A stretch of 19,532 nt of DNA from contig JAFVRU010000146.1 in the NCBI GenBank assembly GCA_017504065.1, positions 1-19,532 of the forward strand. Reading direction: 5' to 3'. Of this stretch, positions 1 through 7,180 are shown piece by piece. Under the pieces are notes generated by a model. That model ran no database searches. It was not told the origin of the DNA and was given only the letters and a program-made list of their open reading frames with translations. This DNA comes from Clostridia bacterium (GTDB lineage: Bacteria; Bacillota; Clostridia; Christensenellales; Borkfalkiaceae). The position numbers were made by a program, and so were the translations under genes. The first letter of the stretch is position 1. The number at the start of each line of letters is the position of its first letter.

Positions 1-40
1 CTACGGGAAGAGCGCGTAGCCGTCCTTTTTTTATTCCCCG

Positions 41-871
41 TTAATAAGTTTCTTTGATATACAATCGGAAAAATTCCGCGCAATCGTCCACCCAACGGCG
101 CACTTTTTTAATCTGTTCGTTGGGCGCGTTGACTTCGTAATCCGCCGTAGACAAACCATGCCAACCGAGCGGATATACGTGCAATTCGTACGGGATACGG
201 AATTTATCCATCGCCATCGCAAAGCGGAGCGCATTGTCCGTCGGCACAGCCGAATCTTCAACAGTCGACCAAATAAACGCCGGCGGAGTTTGCTCGCTTA
301 CCGCTTCGTTTAAATTCAGCGTTTTTAAAAGCTCCGTTTTCGCTTCGTCCGTGTATCCGTTCAACAGATTGTCATACGAACCCTGGTGTCCGTGAATTTG
401 CGAAATGACGGGATAGCAAAGCCCCACCGCCGTCGGTTTGCAGGCAAGCTCCTGTCCGATTTTTTGCTCGACGTTTTGGTGTTCCACCGCCAAATTCCCA
501 ACCAAGTGTCCGCCTGCCGAGAATCCGACAGGAAAGACTTCTTCGGGGTTCACACAAAATTCTTTTGCGTTCTTTCTCACGTAATCCATTGCCGCCGCGA
601 GCTCCAAAAGTTGTTCGGGATACCGCACGCCGTCAGGCTCGCAAGCGTACCATAAAATAAAGGTTTGGAAGCCCTTGCCTTGGAAAGCATTTGCGATCGG
701 TTCACCTTCGCGACGGCTGGTATACGCATACGCGCCGCCCGGAACGACAACTACCGCTGGGCGCTTCCAATCCTCCGCTCCGTCCATGACTTTTTCCGTC
801 AAAATACATTCCAAAATACCCCCTTCCAAAAAGGAATATTCTTCTTTTAAATTCACCTTGAAAGCTTTCAT
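41..871 (-). CDS. alpha/beta hydrolase, acetyl-esterase/BD-FAE-like
   Basis: A 276-aa cytoplasmic protein with no signal peptide or membrane segment, matching the alpha/beta hydrolase fold of the small esterase group (acetyl xylan esterase, feruloyl esterase-like). The oxyanion-hole strand is VVVPGGAY (about 41-48), with GG in place of the more usual HGG. The nucleophile elbow is GFSAGGH with Ser118. The acid is probably Asp207 in VEDSAVP and the base is His238 in GWHGLS, so the triad looks complete. The ATG is well placed: AAAGGAG lies about 6 bases upstream. The gene begins 17 bases after the aspartate kinase stop and is probably co-transcribed with it. The substrate cannot be read from sequence; a deacetylase acting on an acylated sugar or small ester is the family-level expectation. 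The fold and triad are secure, the specificity is not. Confidence 0.88.
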   Translation of the reverse strand: MKAFKVNLKEEYSFLEGGILECILTEKVMDGAEDWKRPAVVVVPGGAYAYTSRREGEPIANAFQGKGFQTFILWYACEPDGVRYPEQLLELAAAMDYVRKNAKEFCVNPEEVFPVGFSAGGHLVGNLAVEHQNVEQKIGQELACKPTAVGLCYPVISQIHGHQGSYDNLLNGYTDEAKTELLKTLNLNEAVSEQTPPAFIWSTVEDSAVPTDNALRFAMAMDKFRIPYELHVYPLGWHGLSTADYEVNAPNEQIKKVRRWVDDCAEFFRLYIKETY

Positions 872-888
872 ATTTTCTCCTTTGCACG

Positions 889-2211
889 TTAAATAAAGAA
901 TTCGTTATAAATCGCGCGCAGACATTTTGCGAAATCTTCGCCTTCTACCCCAACGATAATGTTCCGCTCGCAAGAGCCTTGATCGATGATATTCACGTTC
1001 ACGCCCGCAATCGCCAGCGCTTTGAACAAGCGCGCGGAAGTACCGACGTTTTTCGCCATACCGTGCCCTACCGTCGCGACGAGCGCGATATCTTCGTGCG
1101 TATAAATTTTATCGGGATGCACCGCCGCTTGCATTTCTTCGATGATCTGTTGCAACGTCCCTTCTTTTAAAAATTCGTTGTCGATCACAAGCGACATCGT
1201 ATCGATCCCCGACGGTAAGTGTTCGAAGGAAATTCCGTGATTGCCGATCACGTCCAATACCTTCCGAACGAACCCGACTTCCGTATTCATCAACGATTTT
1301 TCGAGCGTAATCGACGTGAAGCCGCGTTTCCCCGCAATCCCCGTAACGACGTTGTCACGGAAATCCCGCGTAGACGATTGCACAATATACGTACCCGCGT
1401 CTTCGGGTCGGAACGTGTTACAAATCCGAATGGGAATCCCCACGCTTCGAACGGGAAAAATCGATTCGCTGTGCAAAACGTTCGCGCCCATATACGAAAG
1501 TTCCCGAAGTTCGTGATAGGAAAGTTCGGGTATCCATCTAGGCGAATCGACGATCCGCGGGTCGCAAGCGTAAAAACCGCTGACGTCCGTCCAATTTTCA
1601 TACAGCGTCGCCATGAGCGAACGCGCTACGATCGCGCCGGAAATATCCCCGCCGCCACGAGAAAACGTTTTGACTTTCCCGTCCACGCCAAGCCCGTAAA
1701 ACCCGGGTACGACCGCTTTTTTGTGCTTTTTCAACGTTTCCGCGCCGAGCTCGAACGTCTTTTCGTCCAACGTTCCGTCTTCTTTAAAACGGATAAACTC
1801 CGTCGCGTCCACAAACGTCGCGTCCAAAACCGCCGCCATAATCTTCGCCGCAAGGTATTCGCCGCGAGAAGCGCAGTAGTCCCGACCCGCTCCGTCCATA
1901 ATCGCTTTTTCTACGATATTCAAGCTCTCGCTGAGCCCAAAATCCTTGCCGATCTCCTTTTCGATCTGCAAAAACCGCTCGCGAATTTTCCCGAACGTAG
2001 CTTGAAATGCGGGCAAATTCCCCGCTTCGATCTCGTCCGAGCATTCATATAAAAGATCGGTTACTTTAATATCCCCGCTGAACCGTTTCCCGGGCGCGGA
2101 AACTACGACGAACCGACGTTCCCGATCCGCCTGAATGATCTCCGCCGCGCGAAGCATAACGTTCCCGTCCGCCATAGACGTGCCACCGAATTTACATACT
2201 TTAAGACCCAT
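889..2211 (-). CDS. aspartate kinase (aspartokinase) with C-terminal ACT domains
   Basis: Phosphorylates L-aspartate with ATP, the first step toward lysine, threonine, methionine and diaminopimelate. The amino-acid kinase domain opens with KFGGTSMADG (residues 7-16) and carries the SRGGGDISGA segment characteristic of aspartokinases. The C-terminal third holds the regulatory ACT pair, with phrases such as MNTEVGFVRKVLDVI and VATVGHGMAKNVG. I chose the ATG at 2211 (440 aa) because AAGGAGTG lies just upstream of it. The frame stays open to 2265, but the 18 extra residues have no ribosome site and cover a hairpin. It lies between a CdaR-like microprotein and a hydrolase. I see no lysine or other riboswitch in the roughly 70-base leader, so control is probably allosteric through the ACT domains or inherited from the upstream cdaA unit. 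Which paralogue class (LysC, DapG or ThrD-like) it belongs to is unresolved. Confidence 0.93.
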   Translation of the reverse strand: MGLKVCKFGGTSMADGNVMLRAAEIIQADRERRFVVVSAPGKRFSGDIKVTDLLYECSDEIEAGNLPAFQATFGKIRERFLQIEKEIGKDFGLSESLNIVEKAIMDGAGRDYCASRGEYLAAKIMAAVLDATFVDATEFIRFKEDGTLDEKTFELGAETLKKHKKAVVPGFYGLGVDGKVKTFSRGGGDISGAIVARSLMATLYENWTDVSGFYACDPRIVDSPRWIPELSYHELRELSYMGANVLHSESIFPVRSVGIPIRICNTFRPEDAGTYIVQSSTRDFRDNVVTGIAGKRGFTSITLEKSLMNTEVGFVRKVLDVIGNHGISFEHLPSGIDTMSLVIDNEFLKEGTLQQIIEEMQAAVHPDKIYTHEDIALVATVGHGMAKNVGTSARLFKALAIAGVNVNIIDQGSCERNIIVGVEGEDFAKCLRAIYNEFFI

Positions 2212-2229
2212 AAACACTCCTTTTTTACT

Positions 2230-2248
2230 AACGCGAATATCCCGCGTT
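2230..2248 (-). promoter_or_regulatory. leader hairpin upstream of the aspartate kinase SD
   Basis: A perfect 6-bp inverted repeat (AACGCG / CGCGTT, 7-base loop) lies 7 bases before the AAGGAG of the aspartate kinase gene. No U-run follows it on the minus strand, so it is not an intrinsic terminator. It may set translation efficiency or protect a processed mRNA end. The structure is seen in the sequence; the function is inference. Confidence 0.4.
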
Positions 2249-2280
2249 TTAGAGAAATTTCCCATTCTCCCCCGTTACGA

Positions 2281-2385
2281 TTAGAGATTTAACGTCAACA
2301 CAACAAAGAACGCCAAAAGCAAAGACAGCGCCTTGATCCAAAATTTAGAAAAAAACATATTCTTTAAAAATCTACCGAATTTCAT
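2281..2385 (-). CDS. 34-aa membrane microprotein resembling the N-terminal helix of CdaR (YbbR)
   Basis: A short ORF starts at an ATG 5 bases after the cdaA stop. Its ribosome site, TAGGAGA, overlaps the cdaA stop codon, so translation is probably coupled. The product is basic at the N-terminus (MKFGRFLKN) followed by one hydrophobic helix (WIKALSLLLAFFVVLTL), then stops. In Firmicutes cdaA is normally followed by cdaR, whose product begins with exactly this kind of short basic lead and single transmembrane helix (an N-x-x-x-K-x-L-S-L-L-L-A pattern) before several extracytoplasmic YbbR repeats. Here only the anchor remains, and about 70 bases later the aspartate kinase begins. Two readings fit: a decayed cdaR, or a stand-alone membrane partner of CdaA. 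Position, ribosome site and helix are seen; the CdaR relationship is inference from synteny and pattern. Confidence 0.6.
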   Translation of the reverse strand: MKFGRFLKNMFFSKFWIKALSLLLAFFVVLTLNL

Positions 2386-2390
2386 TTGTC

Positions 2391-3263
2391 TTATCTCCTA
2401 ACTTTTTTATCCGTTAAGGGCATTTCTTGCCAATAATAATCCTTGAGTGCGTCCATCAACATATCGTAATCCGCATACCGCGTTACGTTGCCTTGTTTGA
2501 CGATGGAAATAATCCCCGTCTCTTCGGAAACCACCAACGAAATCACGTTCGCGACTTCCGTAATCCCGATCGCCGCGCGATGGCGCGTACCGTATTCCTT
2601 GGGATAACTCGTCTTTTGCGTCAAGGGCAAGAAGCAGCCCGCCGCCTGAATTTTATGGCTGTGAATGACCATCGCCCCGTCGTGCAAAGGCGCTTTCGGG
2701 AAAAAGATCCCTTCGATGAGTTGCGTAGAAATTTCCGCGTCGATGGTAACGCCGCTTTGTAAAACTTGCTTGGGCAAACTACCTTTCGAGAGCACGATCA
2801 ATGCTCCGACGTTGTTTTTCGACATGTTTTGCAGCGCTTTTACGATATTCCCGATACAACGCTCCGTGTCTTCTTGGGAGCGGATTTCGGCGTTTCCGCC
2901 TAAAATCTTTTCCAAAGGATTGTTCGAAGATTTGTGTACGTCCCAGAAATATTTTTTCACTTCTACGCTGAACAGAATTAGCATCACCGCCGAAACGAGA
3001 ATGGCGTAGAACAAGAAGAACTGTTTGGTCATGATTTCCGCGTCAAAGATATGCATGCAGCCGCCTGCAAGCAACATAATCCAATACAAAACCATCAGTT
3101 TCGTTGCGTCGTTGTCTCGCAAAACTTTGGAAACGAAATAAATTAATCCGAAAAACAAAAGAATCTCAATCGCATACAGCGCGCCAAAATTCTCAAAGAA
3201 CGCGGTTGTGCCGTCCTTTATTTCGGTCATTTTCTTCGTCGCCGATAAAAGTGTGTTGCCCAT
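2391..3263 (-). CDS. cdaA: diadenylate cyclase CdaA (c-di-AMP synthase)
   Basis: A membrane-bound enzyme that condenses two ATP into cyclic di-AMP, a messenger for potassium and osmolyte balance and cell-wall homeostasis. The 290-aa protein shows the CdaA layout: three N-terminal transmembrane helices (about 28-47, 55-73 and 82-102), a short linker, then the DAC domain. The catalytic DGA motif is in LHDGAMVI (195-197) and the RHR motif is in GTRHRAAIG (227-229), both intact. The ATG at 3263 is preferred because GGAGG sits 5 bases upstream; the TTG start 12 bases further upstream would overlap that site. A hairpin abuts the ribosome site. The usual partner genes cdaR and glmM are absent here, and only a 34-aa CdaR-like helix follows. 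Confidence 0.95.
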   Translation of the reverse strand: MGNTLLSATKKMTEIKDGTTAFFENFGALYAIEILLFFGLIYFVSKVLRDNDATKLMVLYWIMLLAGGCMHIFDAEIMTKQFFLFYAILVSAVMLILFSVEVKKYFWDVHKSSNNPLEKILGGNAEIRSQEDTERCIGNIVKALQNMSKNNVGALIVLSKGSLPKQVLQSGVTIDAEISTQLIEGIFFPKAPLHDGAMVIHSHKIQAAGCFLPLTQKTSYPKEYGTRHRAAIGITEVANVISLVVSEETGIISIVKQGNVTRYADYDMLMDALKDYYWQEMPLTDKKVRR

Positions 3264-3273
3264 ATATTCCTCC

Positions 3274-3300
3274 AATCCGATATTTGCTCCATATCGGGTT
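3274..3300 (-). promoter_or_regulatory. hairpin directly 5' of the cdaA ribosome binding site
   Basis: Ten-base arms (AATCCGATAT / ATATCGGGTT on the plus strand, one mismatch, 7-base loop) end exactly where the GGAGG of cdaA begins. On the transcript the loop reads GGAGCAA, itself SD-like. No U-run follows on the minus strand, which argues against a terminator. A role in cdaA translation or mRNA stability is inference. Confidence 0.45.
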
Positions 3301-3315
3301 ATTTATCTTGATTTT

Positions 3316-3328
3316 GTATAACTTATAC
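3316..3328. promoter_or_regulatory. 13-bp palindrome upstream of cdaA, possible operator
   Basis: GTATAACTTATAC is a perfect 6+1+6 palindrome in the 101-base gap between the EEP-protein stop and the cdaA start. It overlaps weak TATA-like hexamers, but I could not pair them with a convincing -35 box, so no cdaA promoter is called. A dimeric regulator site or chance AT-rich symmetry are both possible. Confidence 0.25.
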
Positions 3329-3364
3329 CGTTTCCTTTTTAGCTTATTGCACCGCTTGATCGCT

Positions 3365-5896
3365 TTATACTTTCCAATTCTTGTCAGGCGCGTACGGATC
3401 TTCTTCCGGCGAAGGAATGATCAACTCCAATTCCGCCCATACAGGCATGTGGTCGGACATAACAACGTTTGCTACGTCATAATCCTTTACCTTGAAGTCG
3501 TAGGACACGAAAATATAATCGATCGTAGAATGCGGATTCCAAGAAGGGATCGTCGGCTTATAACGTTTATCCATAACGTCTGCCGCGCTCTGCATACGCG
3601 CATAGATCGGTTGTAATTGCGCGCCGTCGGGCGAAATGTTAAAGTCCCCGCAAAGGATAGTCGGACGACTTTCCGCATCCAAAACTTCAACAAGCTTTTC
3701 CATCATTAATTCATGCTCCGTCACAGTTAACCCGAAATGGGTGGTAATGAAACAAATTTCCACGCCTACGTCGATAATCGTTTTGACAATCACGCGGTCT
3801 TCGTATAACTCCATCTCATTGGCAGGACCTTCGGTCGGAGAAAGTACGGGATAAAGCTCTACGTCTACAATGTTATAGTTACTGATTACCGAGTTCCCAA
3901 TGGCAACGTTACCGCCCCAATCGAATTGCTTCGCTTGCCCGAAAACGTATTGATCCGTTCCCAAGTAGTCTGCGATCTTTTTCGTTTGCGCGTAATAGTT
4001 TGCTTCCGTCGTGCTGTGATCGTACATTTCGTTCAGCCCCAGAATGTCAAGATCTAAATTTTTTAACATCTGCGCCGTTCCGCTTATATTCATGACAGAG
4101 TTCGGAGTACCGTCATTGTCAGAGTCCGTACCGTTATCATCATAATCCATACAATGCGCCGTGTTATACGAACCGACCTTTAACGTAATCGTATCGCCGA
4201 CATCGTCTTTATCGGTAATGGTTACGTTTTTCCAAGACGAGTATTGGGTAAGTAAAACCGCAGGTTTAGTAGCGCCGTTAGGCACTTGCCCTACTTTCGC
4301 AATTTTACCGTTGGAAGTAATCGTTACGTTTTCCATCGTAGTACCGTAATAGCCGTTGCTGTCGGAATACAATTTCGCCATTTTATCCTTTTCCGATACA
4401 GGCACGTTGAAATTGAATTTACAGTTACGGAACGTCAATTCTCTATTACACGCCGAAGTATTGCCGAACAGAAGTCCGCCGCTGGGGAAAACCGTATAGA
4501 TCGCCGAAACCGTTACGTTTTCGAATAAACCGCCGTCAAGCCAATCCCCAAACAAAGAATAATACGCCTGACCAAGCTTCACGTTTTCAAAGGTTACGTC
4601 TTTCATCACAAAGCCCATTGCCGATTGACCGTTCGATAAAATCCCCGCCGAATAATATGCATTGGAAACCTTATGCCCTAAACCGTCCAATACCCACAAA
4701 GGCTTTGGATCATACACGTTCAAATCCGCGCCGTCGCACGTGATATCGTTCGCTATAACCGCATACTTTGCCGTATCTCTTACGCTACCCCAACCCTTCA
4801 AGGACGCTTGATCGGTAATGACGTAGTCCGCGACTTTTACGTCCATTAGATAACACTTATCCCCGTCGTAAAGCCCAATTTCCCTTATACCTACCGTTGC
4901 GGGAATACGAATTTGCGTTTCATTGACAACCGTAATTTCTACTTCTTTTCCGTCTACGTACGCTCTTTCAACTCCGCCGATTTCCACGTCGAAATTCTTG
5001 GGATCTACGTGCAGGAGCATAGTTCCGTTCGTTGTTTTCGCATACCCTACTTTATAATTGTTTTCCGCCGTATTCTCCTGATAGGTGAATGTCAAGCTCG
5101 TCTTGCCGTTCGCGTATAACAAATCGCTTCCCGTAGAGCTTTCCGCGTCGTATTTATACCAGCCGTCCGCTCTTGGCGTAGCGCTTGTCGTCGTGTTGAG
5201 CGTACCGTACTCCGTTACGGTTTCGCTGTTTACGACTTCTCCTGTACCGTTTTTATATATATGGTTTACGGTGTATGCGTATTCTTTCCCCGTCGTATCA
5301 AACGTATCAATGTATTGCGCTTTCGCCGCCGCCGCGTTTTTATCGTTCTCTACAACCGCGCGTTGCGCTACGTAGTAAATCGAACGGGTGTTGTTTGCAA
5401 TATCCCCTTTGTATGCGTTGGCGAGTTTGTATTCCGCGCCGATTTTCACGTAACCGATCCCTACGAATTCCCGCGTTACGTTGTTTGGCAGAATATTGAC
5501 AAGCGAGCCCCACATATCGTACGTGCCGTCTTCATTCTCATCCGAAAGTTTGTCGCTTTCTTCAAGGGTAGCTTTGCTCCCTGCGGCAAAAATGACGCTT
5601 TCGCTGATGGCATAGCCGTAATCTTTCGGGAAAATCGCAATCCCGTAGCTCGCGCCTTTCGCTTCCAACGTAGCGTACGTTTGCGCGTCCATATTCATTT
5701 GGAAACGAATGCCGTAGTTTTTATCGCTCGCAACGCGAACCGAAGCGCCGTCCGACATGACCACGCTTGTAAAATCCACGCCGTTAAACGCGCTATTCGT
5801 CGCGCTTGCAACGTTTGCGTCGAGCGCCGCCGCACCGCCGAATGCAAAACCGGCTGCGAGTATCGATGCTAATAAGATTTTTTTACTCTTTTTCAT
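3365..5896 (-). CDS. secreted multidomain protein with C-terminal endonuclease/exonuclease/phosphatase domain
   Basis: An 843-aa exported protein. The Sec signal peptide has a KKSKK head, a hydrophobic core and probable cleavage after VASA (about residue 32). Residues 35-220 form a region I do not recognise. About 205-285 resembles an InlB/MucBP-type repeat (YKNGTGEVV, then TPRADGWYKYD). About 370-560 reads as short beta-helix-like turns (MKDVTFENV, GGLFENVTV, ELTFRNCKF). The C-terminal EEP domain (about 571-835) keeps the family residues: GSYN 575-578, LNE, THFG with His720, GDFN 750-753, TIDYIF and SDH 814-816. It is clearly paralogous to the next two genes upstream. A Ca-binding-like insert, DDNGTDSDNDGTPN, follows GSYN. 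There is no sortase signal, SLH domain or C-terminal membrane segment, so it is probably released. The GGGGGAG ribosome site suits this ATG. The substrate is unknown: nucleic acid, phospholipid or sugar phosphate. Confidence 0.85.
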   Translation of the reverse strand: MKKSKKILLASILAAGFAFGGAAALDANVASATNSAFNGVDFTSVVMSDGASVRVASDKNYGIRFQMNMDAQTYATLEAKGASYGIAIFPKDYGYAISESVIFAAGSKATLEESDKLSDENEDGTYDMWGSLVNILPNNVTREFVGIGYVKIGAEYKLANAYKGDIANNTRSIYYVAQRAVVENDKNAAAAKAQYIDTFDTTGKEYAYTVNHIYKNGTGEVVNSETVTEYGTLNTTTSATPRADGWYKYDAESSTGSDLLYANGKTSLTFTYQENTAENNYKVGYAKTTNGTMLLHVDPKNFDVEIGGVERAYVDGKEVEITVVNETQIRIPATVGIREIGLYDGDKCYLMDVKVADYVITDQASLKGWGSVRDTAKYAVIANDITCDGADLNVYDPKPLWVLDGLGHKVSNAYYSAGILSNGQSAMGFVMKDVTFENVKLGQAYYSLFGDWLDGGLFENVTVSAIYTVFPSGGLLFGNTSACNRELTFRNCKFNFNVPVSEKDKMAKLYSDSNGYYGTTMENVTITSNGKIAKVGQVPNGATKPAVLLTQYSSWKNVTITDKDDVGDTITLKVGSYNTAHCMDYDDNGTDSDNDGTPNSVMNISGTAQMLKNLDLDILGLNEMYDHSTTEANYYAQTKKIADYLGTDQYVFGQAKQFDWGGNVAIGNSVISNYNIVDVELYPVLSPTEGPANEMELYEDRVIVKTIIDVGVEICFITTHFGLTVTEHELMMEKLVEVLDAESRPTILCGDFNISPDGAQLQPIYARMQSAADVMDKRYKPTIPSWNPHSTIDYIFVSYDFKVKDYDVANVVMSDHMPVWAELELIIPSPEEDPYAPDKNWKV

Positions 5897-5909
5897 CTTT
5901 TGCTCCCCC

Positions 5910-6053
5910 TTATTTTTTCAACGCCCCGTCCGTCCAGTTATCACCGTACGAATCATTCGAGTAAACGTCCACCTGCGAAGTGCGCACAACGTCGTGTACT
6001 TTTATTCGAAACACGCGTATTTTCAGGGCTACATAGCTTTTTAAACTTTTCAT
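5910..6053 (-). CDS. small ORF (47 aa) of unknown function before the secreted EEP gene
   Basis: A 47-codon ORF, with AAGGAG 10 bases upstream of the ATG, stops 13 bases before the 843-aa gene, and its stop lies beside that gene's ribosome site. The product is basic in the first half (KSYVALKIRVFRIKV) and polar in the second (VYSNDSYGDNWTDG), with no signal peptide or membrane helix. I recognise no family. A second frame, 5953-6120 (55 codons), overlaps it with a poorer ribosome site, so which of the two is used, if either, is uncertain. It could be a small protein, a coupling leader peptide, or a remnant of an earlier gene in this duplicated array. Confidence 0.35.
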   Translation of the reverse strand: MKSLKSYVALKIRVFRIKVHDVVRTSQVDVYSNDSYGDNWTDGALKK

Positions 6054-6133
6054 GACTAGCATTCTCCTTAAAAGATGTTTTATAAACAGCAATTTCTATG
6101 GCAAATTTTGCGCTTTTCATTTACTCTTTCCGA

Positions 6134-7159
6134 CTATACGTTTGCCAATTCCAAATCCGCCCATAAAGGCAGGTGATCGGAAAGCACAACGTTCGCTACG
6201 TCAAAATCCTTAACCGTAAACGCTTCCGAAACGAAAATATAGTCGATCGTAGCATACGGATTCCAAGAAGCAATCGTCGGTTTATAACGTTTATCCGTTA
6301 CGTCTGCCGCGCTCTGCAACCGCGCATAGATCGGTTGCAACACTTTACTGTCAGGCGAAGCGTTAAAGTCCCCGCAAAGGATAATCGGGCGAGTTTCCGC
6401 ATCTAAAACTTCCACGAGTTTTGCAGCCATTCTTTCCTGCTCCAACCCGTTTAATCCGAAATGCGTGGTAATGAAACAAATCTCCCTACCCACGTCGATT
6501 GTCGTTTTGACAATAATGCGGTCTTCATACCAAGCGGTTTCGTTCGGGCGACGTTCTGCTTCCGTCGGAGCAGGCACAAAATAGTTTTGTGAATCAACAA
6601 TCTCGTATTTACTCAACACCGAATTCCCAATCGCAACTCCACCGCCCCAATTGAATTGATATGCTTCTCCGAATACGTACTTCGTCGTACCGAAAAACAA
6701 GGCAAGTTTGAATGTTTGATTAGAATACCTATCGTCCGAGCCTTTGTCGTAGACTTCATTAAGCCCTACGATTTCCAACCCCAAATCTTTCAATGCACGC
6801 GCCGTTTTTCCTAAATTTACTTCGGCGTTCGATCCGTTGGCGTCATAACATAACCCGTGCGCTATATTGTAAGAGCCGACTTTTAAGCGTATAACCTGCT
6901 CTGTTCCCGTTTCAGTCGAAGATGAATCCTGCTCGGCAGACGAAGAATCTTTACCTGCCGAAGGTGAATCCTGCCCTGCCGACGATGACGATTCCTGTCC
7001 CGCCGACGATGACGATTCTTGACTTGTCGTAGACGACGATTCTTGACTTGTTAAAGACGACGCTGCATTGTCGTTTCCACAAGCGACAAACAGACTCGCG
7101 CCGAAACACATCAGCGCCGCCAAAGCTCCCGCCAAATATTTTTGCAGCACTTTTTTCAT
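6134..7159 (-). CDS. lipoprotein with endonuclease/exonuclease/phosphatase domain
   Basis: A 341-aa surface lipoprotein. The signal peptide ends in a lipobox, SLFVAC, with Cys27 as the lipidation site. A Ser/Gln/Glu-rich tether (about 33-88) built of short repeats leads to the EEP domain (about 90-340). Catalytic and metal-binding positions are all present: GSYN 95-98, LNEVYD, THFGLN, GDFN 263-266, TIDYIF and SDH 327-329. The protein is very close to the EEP domain of the 843-aa protein and to the 253-aa protein encoded just upstream, with long shared stretches around DVGREICF and RPIILCGDFN. The start codon has only a moderate ribosome site (GGGG about 9 bases upstream). It begins 21 bases after the stop of the 253-aa gene, so the two are probably one operon. 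A Mg-dependent phosphodiesterase or nuclease activity at the cell surface is the family-level expectation; the substrate is not known. Confidence 0.9.
   Translation of the reverse strand: MKKVLQKYLAGALAALMCFGASLFVACGNDNAASSLTSQESSSTTSQESSSSAGQESSSSAGQDSPSAGKDSSSAEQDSSSTETGTEQVIRLKVGSYNIAHGLCYDANGSNAEVNLGKTARALKDLGLEIVGLNEVYDKGSDDRYSNQTFKLALFFGTTKYVFGEAYQFNWGGGVAIGNSVLSKYEIVDSQNYFVPAPTEAERRPNETAWYEDRIIVKTTIDVGREICFITTHFGLNGLEQERMAAKLVEVLDAETRPIILCGDFNASPDSKVLQPIYARLQSAADVTDKRYKPTIASWNPYATIDYIFVSEAFTVKDFDVANVVLSDHLPLWADLELANV
6896..7063 (-). repeat. degenerate short tandem repeats encoding the Ser-rich tether
   Basis: Inside the lipoprotein gene, units of about 24 then 21 bases encode variants of SQESSSTT, GQESSSSA, GQDSPSA and GKDSSSA. 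On the plus strand the phrase GACGATGACGATTC recurs. Such repeats can change copy number by slippage, altering how far the enzyme domain stands off the membrane. Repeat structure is seen; variability is inference. Confidence 0.7.
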
Positions 7160-7180
7160 CTGCTTACCCCGAACTCCACT

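Noticed and set aside
1..28. CTACG/CGTAG stem followed by a run of T on the plus strand, terminator-like
   Set aside because: Only a 5-bp stem with a 9-base loop is visible and the window edge cuts it. No plus-strand gene is seen, and it is in the wrong orientation for the hydrolase gene.
1219..2052. Plus-strand open frame of 277 codons inside the aspartate kinase
   Set aside because: Rich in Arg/Phe/Asn with no domain or ribosome site; it is the antisense shadow of a well-supported gene.
2212..2280. Lysine riboswitch upstream of aspartate kinase
   Set aside because: The non-coding leader is only about 70 bases, too short for the L box aptamer, and shows none of its conserved stems apart from one simple hairpin.
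3347..3373. TTGCAC...TATACT promoter-like pair on the plus strand
   Set aside because: Spacing is off (about 15 bases) and there is no plus-strand gene downstream.
5953..6120. 55-codon minus-strand ORF overlapping the 47-aa ORF
   Set aside because: Only a weak AAAGAG 3 bases before its ATG and no recognisable product; kept as an alternative, not listed as a gene.
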